A stretch of DNA of 54,865 nucleotides from Amphritea atlantica (GCF_018860855.1 NZ_JAHKQE010000042.1:1-54865), one strand, 5' to 3'; positions 19,044 through 31,332 are shown, counted from the first letter of the stretch. Notes: generated by a model not told the origin, from the letters alone. A program made the numbers and translations.

Positions 19044-19925
19044 CTATTTCGCAGGCTTACCACTAGGGTTACCCAAGTAGCGGAAAAATTCGCTATCTGG
19101 TTTTAACACCATGATATCACCTTGCTGATTAAAGGCCGCTTTATAAGCATTCAAGCTGCGATAAAAGGAATAAAACTCAGCATCTTTATTATATGCATCT
19201 GCATACACTTTAGCCGCCAGAGCATCACCCTCACCACGAACCTGTTGAGCATCACGATAGGCATTGGCTTCGATAACCGCTTTTTGACGATCAGCATCAG
19301 CCTGAATACCTTCAGCAAGCTCTTTACCACGAGAACGCAGTTCACGGGCTTCCCGCTCACGCTCGGTACGCATCCGCTCATATACAGAGGCTGATACTTC
19401 CTGAGGTAGGTCGATCTTCTTAACTCGAATATCGATCATCTCGATACCCAGTTCGTCTTTGGTTTGCACACTCAAAGAGTTAACCAACTCGACCATCAGC
19501 TCATCACGCTCACCAGACACAACTTCAGTCAACGTACGCTCACCGAATTGGTTACGCAGCCCCGCATCAACGTTCGGGAACAGCAGTTCTGCTGCTTTAT
19601 ACTCATCACCCGATGTTGCGGTGTAGTATTTCTGCGGATCAACGATGCGCCACTTGATAAAAGAGTCAACGATCAGACGCTTCTTCTCAACAGTAAGGTA
19701 TGACTGAGCCTGCGCATCCAATGTCTGCACTCGGCCATCAAACTTACGTATCTTATTGATCACTGGAATCATGATATGCAAACCGGGTTTGATATCCGGA
19801 TTAACAATTTCACCAAACTTCAGCAATACCGCCCGATCCGTTTCTTTAATGATATACAGGGTATTAAAGCCAACCACCACCAGCAAGAGTGCGATCACCA
19901 ATCCTGTCATTGATTTACCCGACAT
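19044..19925 (-). CDS. hflC: HflC, band-7 protease modulator
   Basis: HflC partners HflK in a large membrane cage around the FtsH protease. One N-terminal membrane anchor (about residues 7-24) is followed by a band-7/SPFH domain (LKFGEIVNPDIKPGLHIMIPV) and a coiled coil with many charged residues (ERMRTEREREARELRSRGKE). It is 293 residues long. Its start abuts the hflK stop, so the two are translated together. Confidence 0.95.
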   Translation of the reverse strand: MSGKSMTGLVIALLLVVVGFNTLYIIKETDRAVLLKFGEIVNPDIKPGLHIMIPVINKIRKFDGRVQTLDAQAQSYLTVEKKRLIVDSFIKWRIVDPQKYYTATSGDEYKAAELLFPNVDAGLRNQFGERTLTEVVSGERDELMVELVNSLSVQTKDELGIEMIDIRVKKIDLPQEVSASVYERMRTEREREARELRSRGKELAEGIQADADRQKAVIEANAYRDAQQVRGEGDALAAKVYADAYNKDAEFYSFYRSLNAYKAAFNQQGDIMVLKPDSEFFRYLGNPSGKPAK

Positions 19926-21112
19926 TAGCGTGCCTCCCGTGTAGTCGTTTGCTGACGCTGACGCAATTGATCGATTACCTGATCAGTCACATCCTGTAAT
20001 TCAGAACTATTCAACCGACCACTTGAAGATCCAGTTGATGTCCGAGGACGGTTCTCGACCAACTTATCCAGCGGCAGATACATCATATTATTGCCACCCT
20101 CAACATCAATCAGCACTTTAGAGTTTTTCGACAACACCTCTTCCATCGCATCAAGATAGAGACGTTCGCGGGTTACTTCTGGTGCTTTCTGATACTCGGT
20201 TAGCAAAGAAGAGAAACGCTGCGCATCACCTTTCGCTTGCGCAACAACTCGCTCACGATAACCGTTGGCCTCTTCCTTCATACGCTGAGCAATACCACGC
20301 GCTTCAGGTACGATACCGTTACGGTAAGATTCAGATTGGTTAATCGAGCGCTGCTCATCCTCACGCGCTTTGATAACGTCATCAAACGCATCCTGCACCT
20401 GAGAAGGGGCTTTAGCCTCTTTAATGTTGATCTGCGTAATCCGTAAACCCGTCTGATAAGCGTCCATGAAATTCTGCAGACGCAACTTCACGTCACTACC
20501 AAGCACTTCACGGCCAGCGGTCAGAATAGAGTTCATCTCAGATGAACCCACCGTATGACGTAACGCTGATTCAGCAGCATTCTGCAAACTTCCATTAGGA
20601 TCCCGAACCTTCAATGCATAATTAACAGGATCCGAAATAACATATTGAACTGTCATACTGACATCAACGATATTTTCATCTTCTGTCAGCATCAGTGAAC
20701 GATGCTCATAGGCACTAACACGGGTAACATTGGCGGTGATCACCTCATCAATCAGCGGTGGATTCCACTGCAGACCTGGCATCACAGTTTCCTGATATTT
20801 ACCCAAGCGAAGCACCACACCTCGCTCCTGCTGATCGACAGTATAGAAACCCATCGCAGCCCAGCCTACCAGCACCACCACAACCACAACGGCAAAAAAT
20901 CCCGCTGAAGAGGAAGATGAAGGACCGGAGCCCCCAGTACCTTTATTGCCGCCACCTTTGCCAAAGATGCCGCTCAGTTTTTCCTGTAGTTTTTGCAGCG
21001 CTTCATCGAGATCAGGTGGGCCCTGATCTTTTTTACCACCGCCACGACGATCACCGCCGCTATTCCAGGGGTCCTGATTATTGCCGTTACCACCAGGCTC
21101 ATTCCAAGCCAT
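19925..21112 (-). CDS. hflK: HflK, band-7 protease modulator
   Basis: HflK forms the FtsH-associated SPFH complex with HflC. The N-terminus is glycine-, asparagine- and proline-rich and cytosolic, then comes a membrane segment at about residues 72-90 and a band-7 domain beginning VVLRLGKYQETVMPGLQW. A coiled coil and a low-complexity tail follow. It is 395 residues long. It lies 55 bases downstream of hflX in the conserved hfq-hflX-hflK-hflC order. Confidence 0.95.
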   Translation of the reverse strand: MAWNEPGGNGNNQDPWNSGGDRRGGGKKDQGPPDLDEALQKLQEKLSGIFGKGGGNKGTGGSGPSSSSSAGFFAVVVVVVLVGWAAMGFYTVDQQERGVVLRLGKYQETVMPGLQWNPPLIDEVITANVTRVSAYEHRSLMLTEDENIVDVSMTVQYVISDPVNYALKVRDPNGSLQNAAESALRHTVGSSEMNSILTAGREVLGSDVKLRLQNFMDAYQTGLRITQINIKEAKAPSQVQDAFDDVIKAREDEQRSINQSESYRNGIVPEARGIAQRMKEEANGYRERVVAQAKGDAQRFSSLLTEYQKAPEVTRERLYLDAMEEVLSKNSKVLIDVEGGNNMMYLPLDKLVENRPRTSTGSSSGRLNSSELQDVTDQVIDQLRQRQQTTTREAR

Positions 21113-21167
21113 ACTGTACTCCGTTATTGAACTTTGAAACCATTAAAAAAATTGTAAGCAGCATACG

Positions 21168-22487
21168 TTAACTATGCAACCACTCGGGTTTGTTGACATT
21201 AGCACCGAGGTATCGTTCCGGTGCAATGTGCATACGACTCAATAATTGCAGTAGATCTTTTTTCTGAATCCGAACTTCCAGATCAATCATCCCCTGCTCA
21301 TCAACCACCTCATTAAGCACAGCCCCCTGAGCATAAAGCTGGGCACGTAGACCACCTTCCTCCGGCCGCAAACTGAGTTGCTCATGAAAAATATCGTCGA
21401 CGAGCAACTCTGTGATCGCCTTAAATAACAGATCTATACCTTCACCTGAGACAGCGGACAACCAAACTCGGATCGGTTTACCTTCATCGTTACGATCGAT
21501 ACGGGCCTCAGCCCTCTCGAGCATATCGATTTTGTTATAAACCTCAAGCGTCAACACCTCATCAGCGCCGATCTCTTTCAGTACGGTATGCACTTCATGC
21601 ATATGCGACTGCCGATCTTCATCATAAGCATCAATCACGTGCAACAACAATTCCGCTTCAGTTGTTTCTTGCAGAGTAGCACGGAACGCTTCAACAAGCT
21701 TATGCGGCAGGTGCCGAATAAAACCCACGGTATCCGCTAGAATCGCAGGTCCGACATCTGCTAAATCAATCCTGCGCAAGGTAGGATCTAGAGTAGCGAA
21801 TAGCTGATCTGCCGCATAGACTTCAGCGTCAGTGATACGATTAAACAGCGTCGACTTACCCGCATTGGTATAACCCACCAAAGAGATCGTCGGCACTTCT
21901 GAGCGACTCCGGGCTCGACGCCCCTGCTCTCGCTGCTTACGCACTTTTCCCAATCGCTTGAGAATACTTTTGATTCTAGCTCGTAGTAGACGCCGATCGG
22001 TTTCTAGCTGGGTTTCACCCGGACCACGCAGACCGATACCACCTTTTTGTCGTTCTAGGTGGGTCCAGCCGCGCACCAGACGCGTTGACATATGCTCCAG
22101 CTGTGCCAATTCCACTTGAAGTTTACCTTCATAGGTACGGGCACGCTGGGCAAAAATATCTAGAATCAACCCAGTACGGTCGAGCACTCGACACTCAATC
22201 GCGCGCTCGATCTCACGTTCCTGACCGGGGCTAAGGCTGTGATTAAAAATCACCAACTCAGCGTCGTGCAGATGCACAAGATCCCTCAGCTCTTCTACCT
22301 TACCAGAGCCGATAAATGTTTTAGGGTTGGGGAGACTGCGAGATCCGGTTAAAAAAGCAACCGGATCTGCACCGGCAGATAAAGCGAGCTCTTCAAGCTC
22401 TTTAGGACTTTCACGGTCCACTTCATCAGCCATATCGATATGAACAAGAATGGCGCACTCGCCAGACTTAGGGCGCTCAAAGAACAA
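21168..22487 (-). CDS. hflX: Ribosome-associated GTPase HflX
   Basis: HflX binds and splits stalled 70S ribosomes, notably after heat stress. The N-terminal HflX domain (TGSRSLPNPKTFIGSGKVEE) and the helical linker precede a G domain with GYTNAGKST, DTVGFIRHLP and NKID. It is 439 residues long. The start is TTG at 22487 with GAGG six bases upstream, and the N-terminus MFFERPKSGECAILVHI aligns with E. coli HflX. It begins 8 bases after hfq. Confidence 0.95.
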   Translation of the reverse strand: MFFERPKSGECAILVHIDMADEVDRESPKELEELALSAGADPVAFLTGSRSLPNPKTFIGSGKVEELRDLVHLHDAELVIFNHSLSPGQEREIERAIECRVLDRTGLILDIFAQRARTYEGKLQVELAQLEHMSTRLVRGWTHLERQKGGIGLRGPGETQLETDRRLLRARIKSILKRLGKVRKQREQGRRARSRSEVPTISLVGYTNAGKSTLFNRITDAEVYAADQLFATLDPTLRRIDLADVGPAILADTVGFIRHLPHKLVEAFRATLQETTEAELLLHVIDAYDEDRQSHMHEVHTVLKEIGADEVLTLEVYNKIDMLERAEARIDRNDEGKPIRVWLSAVSGEGIDLLFKAITELLVDDIFHEQLSLRPEEGGLRAQLYAQGAVLNEVVDEQGMIDLEVRIQKKDLLQLLSRMHIAPERYLGANVNKPEWLHS

Positions 22488-22495
22488 TGAAAACC

Positions 22496-23810
<1,315 letters not shown>

Positions 23811-23811
23811 C

Positions 23812-25707
23812 TTATTGCCCTCGCATAAACAGACTATCGAGATCGGTCATCGACATCTGCGTCCAAGTGGGCCGACCATGGTTACACTGACCACTTCGTT
23901 CGGTGTGTTCCATATCTCTTAACAGCGCATTCATCTCGGGGATGGTCAGTTGTCGATTGGCCCTGACCGAACCATGACACGCCATCGTCGCCAATAACTC
24001 ATTGGTATGCTGCTGGATTTTTTGACTGGTACCAAACATCACCATATCACCGAGTACATCGAGGATTAGTTTGCTGATGTCGGCACTGGCTAACGCTACC
24101 GGCACCTGCCGAATGACGAGAGTCTCCTCACCCATTCGTGCAATCTCGATACCCAGTTTAGAAAACACCTCGGCATGCTCTTCAGCACAATCAGCTTCCA
24201 TCGAACTCACGGCCATACTCACAGGCACCAGCAAAGGCTGACTCCGCACGCCCTCGGCTTCATAGGCTAACTTCATACGTTCGTACACCACCCGTTCATG
24301 GGCGGCATGCATATCCACAACAACCAAGCCCGCATCATTCTGCGCCAAAACAAAAATACCGTGCAGCTGTGCGATGGCGTATCCCAATGGTGGACATTCG
24401 CTGTCATCCGCTTCCGCCATCTGACCGGGCATTGATGCTAACGCCGCGTCAGCCTGCGGATGTAGAGCAGCATATCCAGAAATCTGATCTCTCACCTGCC
24501 CCGCACTCGGACGGTCGGCAGCATAGCGACTGGACGGAGCAAATCCTGAGCCAGCCATGCTATTAGTATTACCTTGCAATTGGTGCAGCGGCATCCGGCT
24601 CTGCTCAAAATTCTGTGACGTCAGTGCCTGTCCCGGCACGTTACTCAGCAACTCACTGGCGGCCGCCCCAGAAATGGCCGGCTCACTGCCCTGCTCTGGG
24701 CGAATATCAGCGATAACCCGATGGGTTGTGCGAAAAATAAAGTCATGGACCAGTCGAGTTTCGCGAAAACGCACTTCGTGTTTAGTCGGATGTACATTTA
24801 CATCCACCAGTTTAGGGTCCAGCTCCATATACAGCACATAGGCGGGATGGCGACCATGATAGAGCACATCCTGATAGGCCTGACGCAATGCATGGGCAAC
24901 CACTTTGTCGCGAATAATACGACCATTGACAAAGAAATACTGCAAATCCGCCTGACTACGAGAGAAGGTTGGCAATGCCACCCAGCCCCACAACCTAAGC
25001 CCTGAGGCTTGCGCACTCACATCCACCTTCATAGCATTTTCAATGAAAGCAGGGGATAACAGCGTCGCAATACGCCGCTCTTGTTCAGTCTCACTCACCG
25101 CCGGACGCAACTGATGAATAATTTTTTGGTTATGTTTAAGGGTAAAGCCCACATCAAAGCGACTCAGTGCCAGCCGTTTAACCACCTCTTCCAGATGTTT
25201 AAACTCGGTTTTTTCGGTCTTGAGAAACTTGCGTCGAGCGGGGGTATTAAAAAACAGATCCCGCACTTCAACGGTTGAACCCTGCGGATGGGCCGCCGGC
25301 GAGACTTCAGCGGTCATATCTCGCCCTTCGGTCTGCACCTGCCAGCCAGCTTCTTGATCCGCCGTGCGCGAGGTCAGCGTAAGACGAGAAACAGAACTGA
25401 TCGACGCCAGTGCTTCGCCACGAAAACCGAGGCTTTCCACCGCTTCGAGATCATCTAAATTAAGGATTTTACTGGTGGCATGACGACTAAGCGCCAGTGC
25501 CAAATCATCTTTTTCGATCCCCTGACCATCGTCACGTAATCGAATCAGTTTGACGCCGCCCTGCTCGATATCCAGTTCGATTCGGTTGGCCCCCGCATCA
25601 AGACTATTCTCAAGAATCTCTTTAACAACAGAAGCGGGACGTTCAACCACTTCGCCGGCGGCAATTTGGTTCGCCAGTCGAGGAGTCAGTAGGTGTATTC
25701 GGGACAT
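23812..25707 (-). CDS. mutL: DNA mismatch repair protein MutL with endonuclease motif
   Basis: MutL couples mismatch recognition by MutS to strand incision. The GHKL ATPase domain has ENSLDAGA (33-40), DDGQGI (59-64) and [10 protein letters not shown] (94-103). The C-terminal domain carries [12 protein letters not shown] (465-476), a version of the DQHA(x)2E(x)4E metal-binding motif, plus ACH (576-578) and CNHGRPT (608-614). E. coli MutL, which relies on MutH, lacks these. I therefore infer a nicking endonuclease as in Pseudomonas. It is 631 residues long, with a variable proline/serine-rich linker at about 340-430. Confidence 0.96.
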   Translation of the reverse strand: MSRIHLLTPRLANQIAAGEVVERPASVVKEILENSLDAGANRIELDIEQGGVKLIRLRDDGQGIEKDDLALALSRHATSKILNLDDLEAVESLGFRGEALASISSVSRLTLTSRTADQEAGWQVQTEGRDMTAEVSPAAHPQGSTVEVRDLFFNTPARRKFLKTEKTEFKHLEEVVKRLALSRFDVGFTLKHNQKIIHQLRPAVSETEQERRIATLLSPAFIENAMKVDVSAQASGLRLWGWVALPTFSRSQADLQYFFVNGRIIRDKVVAHALRQAYQDVLYHGRHPAYVLYMELDPKLVDVNVHPTKHEVRFRETRLVHDFIFRTTHRVIADIRPEQGSEPAISGAAASELLSNVPGQALTSQNFEQSRMPLHQLQGNTNSMAGSGFAPSSRYAADRPSAGQVRDQISGYAALHPQADAALASMPGQMAEADDSECPPLGYAIAQLHGIFVLAQNDAGLVVVDMHAAHERVVYERMKLAYEAEGVRSQPLLVPVSMAVSSMEADCAEEHAEVFSKLGIEIARMGEETLVIRQVPVALASADISKLILDVLGDMVMFGTSQKIQQHTNELLATMACHGSVRANRQLTIPEMNALLRDMEHTERSGQCNHGRPTWTQMSMTDLDSLFMRGQ

Positions 25708-25729
25708 ATCACAGGTTACACGTAATTGA

Positions 25730-27076
25730 TTAACTGGCGGGTATTTTCAGTACCTGACCAATCATAATATGATCGGCACTGCGCAACCCATTCGCCTTGC
25801 GTAAAGCAGCCAACGATACACCGTTCCTACTGGCAATAACAGAGAGAGTATCCCCTCTCACCACCTTATAACTCGAGGATGCCAACGCACCATTTGCACC
25901 CTCTTTTTTCCAGGCTAACCAAGTGAGGGCCGGAGGCTTCGCGGTAAAGTGCGCTTTGATGCCCGCAAAAACAGCCTGAGCCATCTTACGCTGATAGGCT
26001 TTAGATTTTAGCTTAGCCGCTTCATCATGGTTGGTAATGAAGCCGGTCTCAACCAAAATGGAGGGGATATCCGGTGATTTCAACACCACGAAGCCCGCCT
26101 GTTCGACCTGTTTTTTATGCATTTTGGCGAACTTACTCATATTACGATGAATGCTATGAGCAATATCCCGACTATCACTAAGACTAGCCGTCATCGACAT
26201 ATCCAACAATACCTTGGCCAGCACTTCGTCTTTATCTTCCAAGCTGACACTACCAACACCACCAATCAGATCAGCACTATTCTCTTTTTGCGCTAGCCAG
26301 CGGCCCATTTCACTACTCGCACCCCGAGGCGACAATACCCACACCGATGCACCTTTAGCTCGATGATCGCGAAAGCCATCCGCATGAATCGATACAAACA
26401 TATCCGCATTCATTTTTCGAGCCCGCTCAGTACGGCTGCGTAGGCTAATATAGTAATCGCCGTCCCGAGTCAGCTTAGGCTGAAAGCCTCGTTCTTTGTC
26501 CAGTAATGCTTTGAGTTCTCTGGCGATTCCCAACACCACTGTTTTTTCCTTCACCCGTCCAGGCCCGATCGCGCCCGGATCTTCACCGCCATGACCCGCA
26601 TCGATAGCAATAATAATATCCCGCCGAGCGGAAGGGTCGTTGACAGAAGCCACGGCCGTTTTTGCCGGAGCTTCGGCCACATCTCGGTATAGATCAACAA
26701 CCAAGCGATCTCCGTATTGATCATTCGGCTTTAAAGCAAAGCTTTTAGGTTTTACATGTTCATTGAGTTCCAACACGATACGCAGGTCTTTACCCCCATT
26801 GCGGGAACCTGAACGCATCAAAGAGATAGGGCTATTACTTAGATCAACGGATGCTAAATTCGATTCTAATGTCGCCCCTGACATATCCAACACAATACGA
26901 TCAGGTTTTTTTAGGGTAAACAATTTATGCTGCACTGCTGACGAAAGGTCAAATACCAGCCGTGCATGATCCGGCGCGATCCACACCCGCACGTTATGAA
27001 CTTCAGCCGCATAGGCGCTGACAGTCCCAAACCCGCCGGTCAGTAATAGCACTAATAGCCAGAAGCGTTGCATCAT
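25730..27076 (-). CDS. amiB: N-acetylmuramoyl-L-alanine amidase with AMIN and LysM domains
   Basis: This periplasmic zinc amidase cleaves the peptide from peptidoglycan during cell separation. A signal peptide (ending near SAYAA) is followed by an AMIN domain that targets the septum, then an amidase_3 domain with [12 protein letters not shown] and ETGFITN, and a C-terminal LysM ([13 protein letters not shown]). I take the ATG at 27076 (448 residues) because GGGGAAGAG lies upstream; the ATG at 27097 with AGGA is a real alternative. The gene lies between mutL and tsaE as in E. coli. AmiB enzymes normally need EnvC-type activators. Confidence 0.92.
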   Translation of the reverse strand: MMQRFWLLVLLLTGGFGTVSAYAAEVHNVRVWIAPDHARLVFDLSSAVQHKLFTLKKPDRIVLDMSGATLESNLASVDLSNSPISLMRSGSRNGGKDLRIVLELNEHVKPKSFALKPNDQYGDRLVVDLYRDVAEAPAKTAVASVNDPSARRDIIIAIDAGHGGEDPGAIGPGRVKEKTVVLGIARELKALLDKERGFQPKLTRDGDYYISLRSRTERARKMNADMFVSIHADGFRDHRAKGASVWVLSPRGASSEMGRWLAQKENSADLIGGVGSVSLEDKDEVLAKVLLDMSMTASLSDSRDIAHSIHRNMSKFAKMHKKQVEQAGFVVLKSPDIPSILVETGFITNHDEAAKLKSKAYQRKMAQAVFAGIKAHFTAKPPALTWLAWKKEGANGALASSSYKVVRGDTLSVIASRNGVSLAALRKANGLRSADHIMIGQVLKIPAS

Positions 27077-27129
27077 TCGGTTTACTCTTCCCCTCATATA
27101 TCCTGCATACCCTAGACACTCATGATTTA

Positions 27130-27612
27130 TCAATTAACAAGCGAACACTTAAGCTTATCGGCCAACAACTGACCTTTTTCAGTCTGCGCCTGCCAATAAA
27201 TCCGCCGACCTCTATTTTCAACACTAATATCGATCAGTAGATCAGCCAGCGGCAATGCTCCCTCGCCCTTTTCTGGCCACTCTATCAGACAGAGGCTCTG
27301 ATCGGTGAAATAGTCGCGAATCCCGAGATATTCAAGCTCTTCTGGGTCACCTAAGCGATATAGATCGAAATGAAATACCGTCAATGCTTCTAATTCATAA
27401 GGTTCAACCAGTGTATAGGTAGGACTCTTAACTGAACCTTGATGACCAAAGCCCTGCAACACACCCCGGCTCAGAGTTGTTTTACCCATACCCAGATCGC
27501 CGTTGAGGAAAATAACCTCCCCACCGCTGCTCGCCTGAGCGACCTGCCGACCAAACATCACCATCGCTGTTTCATCGGCAACGAACACACTGTAATCTGA
27601 TTCTTGCGGCAC
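27130..27612 (-). CDS. tsaE: tRNA threonylcarbamoyladenosine ATPase TsaE
   Basis: TsaE is a P-loop ATPase that works with TsaB and TsaD to make t6A37 in tRNA. The Walker A is GDLGMGKTT and the family segment SPTYTLVEPYE is present, as is HFDLYRLGDPEELEYLG. It is 160 residues long. The start is GTG at 27612 with GAGG about 8 bases upstream. It is flanked by nnr and amiB in the conserved order. Confidence 0.95.
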   Translation of the reverse strand: MPQESDYSVFVADETAMVMFGRQVAQASSGGEVIFLNGDLGMGKTTLSRGVLQGFGHQGSVKSPTYTLVEPYELEALTVFHFDLYRLGDPEELEYLGIRDYFTDQSLCLIEWPEKGEGALPLADLLIDISVENRGRRIYWQAQTEKGQLLADKLKCSLVN

Positions 27613-27622
27613 CTGTTATTCC

Positions 27623-29125
27623 TCACAAGCCATTAACCAACAAACGCAATTGTGCCAATAGATCCGTCGCTTGCATACCTCGAGCACCATATTGTGCCGC
27701 ACTTCGATCGGCCGCCGCACCATGCAACCAAGCACCTAACCGGGCAGCATCCGCAGTAGACAACCCTTGAGCGATTAAACCACCAATCACACCACTGAGC
27801 ACATCGCCCATACCACCACTGGCCATTCCCGGATTACCCGTGGGATTGAGGTGCAGGGCATCACCATCAAAACTCAGGCTACCGGGCCCCTTGAGCAATG
27901 CCACGCCGCCAAACGCCGATTGTAACGCAACAACGGCGGCAAAGCGGTCCGCTTGCAGTTCACCGACTGTGCAATCGAGCAACCGAGCCGCTTCACCCGG
28001 ATGAGGTGTAATCACCCAATGTTCACCATCACGCTGGCCAAACTCGCCACGTTGCTGCAATAAATTTAAGGCATCGGCATCCAGCACCAGTGGTTTGCCA
28101 CTTTTCAGCGCGACCATCAACAGCTGTTCACCCCAAGCCTGCTGCCCCAACCCCGGCCCTAATACCAGCACGGTGGCGCGCGCGATCAAAGGCTCAAGCT
28201 CTGCCCCCGAACGCACCCCCACAGCCATAGCTTCGGGGTAACGGCTCAACAACGCTGCCAGATGCTCCTTACGGGTGGCTACGGTCACCAACCCTGCGCC
28301 ACAACGACCCGCCGCCTGCGCCGCCATAATCGCAGCGCCCCCCATACCACTGTCTCCACCAATCACTAATACATGACCACAACTACCTTTATGAGCGGTT
28401 TTAGCGCGAGCGGGCAGTAGGTGAGCGACATCATCCGCCCCCGTAATAAAACCGGACACATCGACCGACTCATACACATCATCACTCACCCGCAGATCAT
28501 CAAATAACAGTTCACCTGTATACTCAGGCCCTTGATGGGTCAATAAGCCGCGTTTAACACCAATAAAGGTCACGGTCATATCAGCCCGTACTGCAATCCC
28601 CTGAACCGCACCGGTATCGCTACATAACCCTGAAGGAATATCCAAAGCAACCACCGGCAAACTGGCATGATTGATCTGCTTAATCGCTGTCATAAAAGGA
28701 TCACGCACCGCACCGCTAATACCCGTACCTAACAGCCCATCGACAATCAACTCACCGGTAAAAGTCTGCCCTCGGTAGATCTGACTAGGCACTGCTTCAC
28801 GCTGTAACCACGCCCAAGCCTCCTGCGCTTCACCGCAGAGGCGGTCAGCAAAATCATCGCTACCAACGCAGAGAAGCTGCACTAACATCCCTTGACGATG
28901 CGCTAATCCTGCCACGATCAAACCATCACCGCCGTTATTGCCGCCACCGCACAACAGCGTTAATTTACGCACCTCCGGCCAGCGTTGTCGCAATCGATCA
29001 AACGCCGCATGACCGGCCCGCTGCATCAGTTTAAAACCGGGTACCCCCGAAGCGATCGCCATACGATCAAGAGCACGGCTCTGTTCCGCTGTGTATAATG
29101 CTGTTGGCAGACCTGAATGTGACAT
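27623..29125 (-). CDS. nnr: Bifunctional NAD(P)HX epimerase / dehydratase
   Basis: Nnr repairs hydrated NAD(P)H. The N-terminal YjeF_N epimerase domain (GGGNNGGDGLIVAGLAHRQG) acts first; the C-terminal ribokinase-like ADP-dependent dehydratase contains GNPGMASGGMGDVLSG. The start is placed at the ATG at 29125 (500 residues), where the sequence aligns with E. coli Nnr; a longer frame would run into the queG promoter region. The ribosome-binding site is weak. It heads the minus-strand group and is divergent from queG. Confidence 0.93.
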   Translation of the reverse strand: MSHSGLPTALYTAEQSRALDRMAIASGVPGFKLMQRAGHAAFDRLRQRWPEVRKLTLLCGGGNNGGDGLIVAGLAHRQGMLVQLLCVGSDDFADRLCGEAQEAWAWLQREAVPSQIYRGQTFTGELIVDGLLGTGISGAVRDPFMTAIKQINHASLPVVALDIPSGLCSDTGAVQGIAVRADMTVTFIGVKRGLLTHQGPEYTGELLFDDLRVSDDVYESVDVSGFITGADDVAHLLPARAKTAHKGSCGHVLVIGGDSGMGGAAIMAAQAAGRCGAGLVTVATRKEHLAALLSRYPEAMAVGVRSGAELEPLIARATVLVLGPGLGQQAWGEQLLMVALKSGKPLVLDADALNLLQQRGEFGQRDGEHWVITPHPGEAARLLDCTVGELQADRFAAVVALQSAFGGVALLKGPGSLSFDGDALHLNPTGNPGMASGGMGDVLSGVIGGLIAQGLSTADAARLGAWLHGAAADRSAAQYGARGMQATDLLAQLRLLVNGL

Positions 29126-29184
29126 AAGATATTCTCTGAAAGTACTTCTAACTTTTCCATTCCTAACTTTATTATATAGTGCCA

Positions 29185-30309
29185 ATGACTCAATACGACC
29201 CCGAAACACTGCAAAACCTGGTGATACAGATCAAAACAGAGGCTGCAGCCTTGGGTTTTCAGCAATGTGGCATTACTGATACGGATCTTAGCGCTGAAGA
29301 GGCTCCTTTGAAGGAGTGGCTCGATAAAGGCTATCAGGGTGAGATGAGTTATCTGGAGAATAACGTTGATAAACGGCTTAACCCCGCTTTACTGACAGAG
29401 GGAACCCAGCGAATTATCTGCGTCCGTATGAACTGTCTGCCTCCCGATATCGAGACGCTTAAGATCCTCAAAAATCCCGATCAAGCCTACATATCCCGCT
29501 ACACCATGGGGCGTGATTATCATAAGGTGATGCGTAAAAAACTAACCTTGTTGGGCAAAGCGATTGAAAAGTTGATCGGCGAATTCGGTTATCGTGCCTT
29601 TGTGGATAGCGCGCCGGTGCTGGAGCGCCCTCTAGCCCGGAAGAGTGGCCTAGGCTGGCAGGGCAAACACACGCTGATTTTAAACCGAGAAGCCGGTTCT
29701 TGGTTTTTACTCGGTGAATTATTTGTCGATCTACCACTGCCGATCGATGCCCCCTACACCGAAGAACACTGCGGTCAGTGTCAGGCCTGTATCGATGTCT
29801 GCCCAACCCAAGCGATTATCGCCCCCTATAAACTGGACGCCCGTCGCTGCATCTCCTATCTAACGATCGAACTAAAAGGCGCCATTCCCACTGAATTCCG
29901 CCCTCTGATCGGCAATCGAATCTTTGGTTGCGATGATTGCCAGCTAATCTGTCCTTGGAATCGCTTTGCTAAACACAGCGAAGAAGCTGATTTCACTCCG
30001 CGACATCAGCTCGATCATATCTCATTACTGGAATTACAAAGCTGGGATGAGGCGACCTTTCTAAAACGTACCGAAGGTTCAGCCATTCGACGCACCGGCT
30101 ATAGTGGTTGGCAACGCAATATCGCCGTCGCTCTAGGTAATAGCCGCGGCGGAGATGCCGTCCTCAGTACCTTACAAAAAATGATTGATGGTGATGACCC
30201 CTTGGTGCGTGAGCATGCACAATGGGCCTTGGAGTCTCTTCGATCTGAAACAACGGACGATAGCACACCTATCTTGCATCACCCCCGTGCGGCCAAACTA
30301 CCAGATTAA
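29185..30309 (+). CDS. queG: Epoxyqueuosine reductase QueG
   Basis: QueG carries out the last step of queuosine synthesis in tRNA, using cobalamin and two 4Fe-4S clusters. The ferredoxin-like motifs CGQCQACIDVCP and CDDCQLICPW are complete, and VDSAPVLER and ARKSGLGWQGKHT mark the reductase domain. A C-terminal HEAT-like tail (GGDAVLSTLQKM) follows. I use the ATG at 29185, two codons after a GTG; 374 residues. A 59-base divergent gap separates it from nnr. Confidence 0.95.
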   Translation: MTQYDPETLQNLVIQIKTEAAALGFQQCGITDTDLSAEEAPLKEWLDKGYQGEMSYLENNVDKRLNPALLTEGTQRIICVRMNCLPPDIETLKILKNPDQAYISRYTMGRDYHKVMRKKLTLLGKAIEKLIGEFGYRAFVDSAPVLERPLARKSGLGWQGKHTLILNREAGSWFLLGELFVDLPLPIDAPYTEEHCGQCQACIDVCPTQAIIAPYKLDARRCISYLTIELKGAIPTEFRPLIGNRIFGCDDCQLICPWNRFAKHSEEADFTPRHQLDHISLLELQSWDEATFLKRTEGSAIRRTGYSGWQRNIAVALGNSRGGDAVLSTLQKMIDGDDPLVREHAQWALESLRSETTDDSTPILHHPRAAKLPD

Positions 30310-30317
30310 GGATTCAA

Positions 30318-31310
30318 TTAACTAAATAGCGTATTAAGATCACTACTTTCTCGTTTGCCCAGATTCGCCTGATTAGCATACAACCATTGATCACAGGCCT
30401 CGCGACCTGATTCCTTCAAACTGGTCAAAAACTGCTTACTATTATCATACATACTCATCCGAGGCAGTCCTTCCAGTGACGCATCACTCTCTAATAAGTG
30501 ACAACGCATGCCATTGACTTTACGCTCCGCCCAACCCTGCCGCCAACGTGAGCCTGAGCTATACTGGCGAATATTACTCACCGCCCGCATCTCCCGCATA
30601 AAAGTACTTTGAAAGCCTAACTCGGTGACTCGTTCAGCAATCGATTCGGCCGATACAGGCAAAGTTTCTCGCTGCAGCGATTGTAATAAAATAATCAGTA
30701 CATCATCGCTAACGCATTCATAAATCAAAGGAAATACCGCTGGATTACCTGAAAAGCCACCGTCCCAGTAATAGGCACCATCGATCTCGATCGCTTTATG
30801 AATGTTCGGCAAGCAAGCCGAAGCCAGCAGACGGGGCAAATCTAACTCCCGCTCATGAAACAGTTTCAACTTACCGGTTGCCACTTCTGTAGCGGCAATA
30901 AACAACTTGAATGGACAATCCTGACGTAATTTTTCAAAACACACCTGTTTTGCCAATAGATCTTCCAAAGGATTAATATCCAGTAGATTCACGTCATAAG
31001 GCGACAGATAGCGCATCGCATGCAGCCAAAAGCGTGTCACCGCGCCTTCCACATGTTCAGGTAAACGAATTGAAAAATCACTGGCAGCCACCGCCAGCCA
31101 GAAAGATGCCAACTGCTGCTTCGCTCCCTCTCGCCCACCTTGGCGCCAACCTTCAGCCAACATAACAGCATTCATCGCACCGGCACTGGTGCCACTCACG
31201 CCCTCAAAGTTGATCCAAGTTTCATCCAGTAAACGGTCTAATACTCCCCAAGTAAATGCGCCGTGAGCACCACCACCTTGCAATGCAAGATTAAGAGACA
31301 CTGACTTCAT
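30318..31310 (-). CDS. Patatin-like phospholipase (PatD type)
   Basis: This is a predicted lipid acyl hydrolase with a Ser-Asp dyad. The oxyanion loop GGGAHG is at residues 12-17, the nucleophile Ser42 in GTSAG and the Asp183 in DGG. It is 330 residues long with no obvious signal peptide, so it is probably cytosolic. Related patatins in Legionella and other bacteria sit with 3-hydroxybutyrate dehydrogenase and are tied to PHB turnover; no such neighbour is present here, so that link is only a suggestion. The ATG has GAGGTG upstream, and a 31-base palindrome lies 23 bases before the start. Confidence 0.88.
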   Translation of the reverse strand: MKSVSLNLALQGGGAHGAFTWGVLDRLLDETWINFEGVSGTSAGAMNAVMLAEGWRQGGREGAKQQLASFWLAVAASDFSIRLPEHVEGAVTRFWLHAMRYLSPYDVNLLDINPLEDLLAKQVCFEKLRQDCPFKLFIAATEVATGKLKLFHERELDLPRLLASACLPNIHKAIEIDGAYYWDGGFSGNPAVFPLIYECVSDDVLIILLQSLQRETLPVSAESIAERVTELGFQSTFMREMRAVSNIRQYSSGSRWRQGWAERKVNGMRCHLLESDASLEGLPRMSMYDNSKQFLTSLKESGREACDQWLYANQANLGKRESSDLNTLFS

Positions 31311-31332
31311 AATTCACCTCTACGTTCGTATT

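Noticed and set aside
29126-29184. tRNA or small RNA between nnr and queG, or between queG and orn as in E. coli
   Set aside because: The gaps are short or filled by protein genes; no cloverleaf-like sequence was seen.
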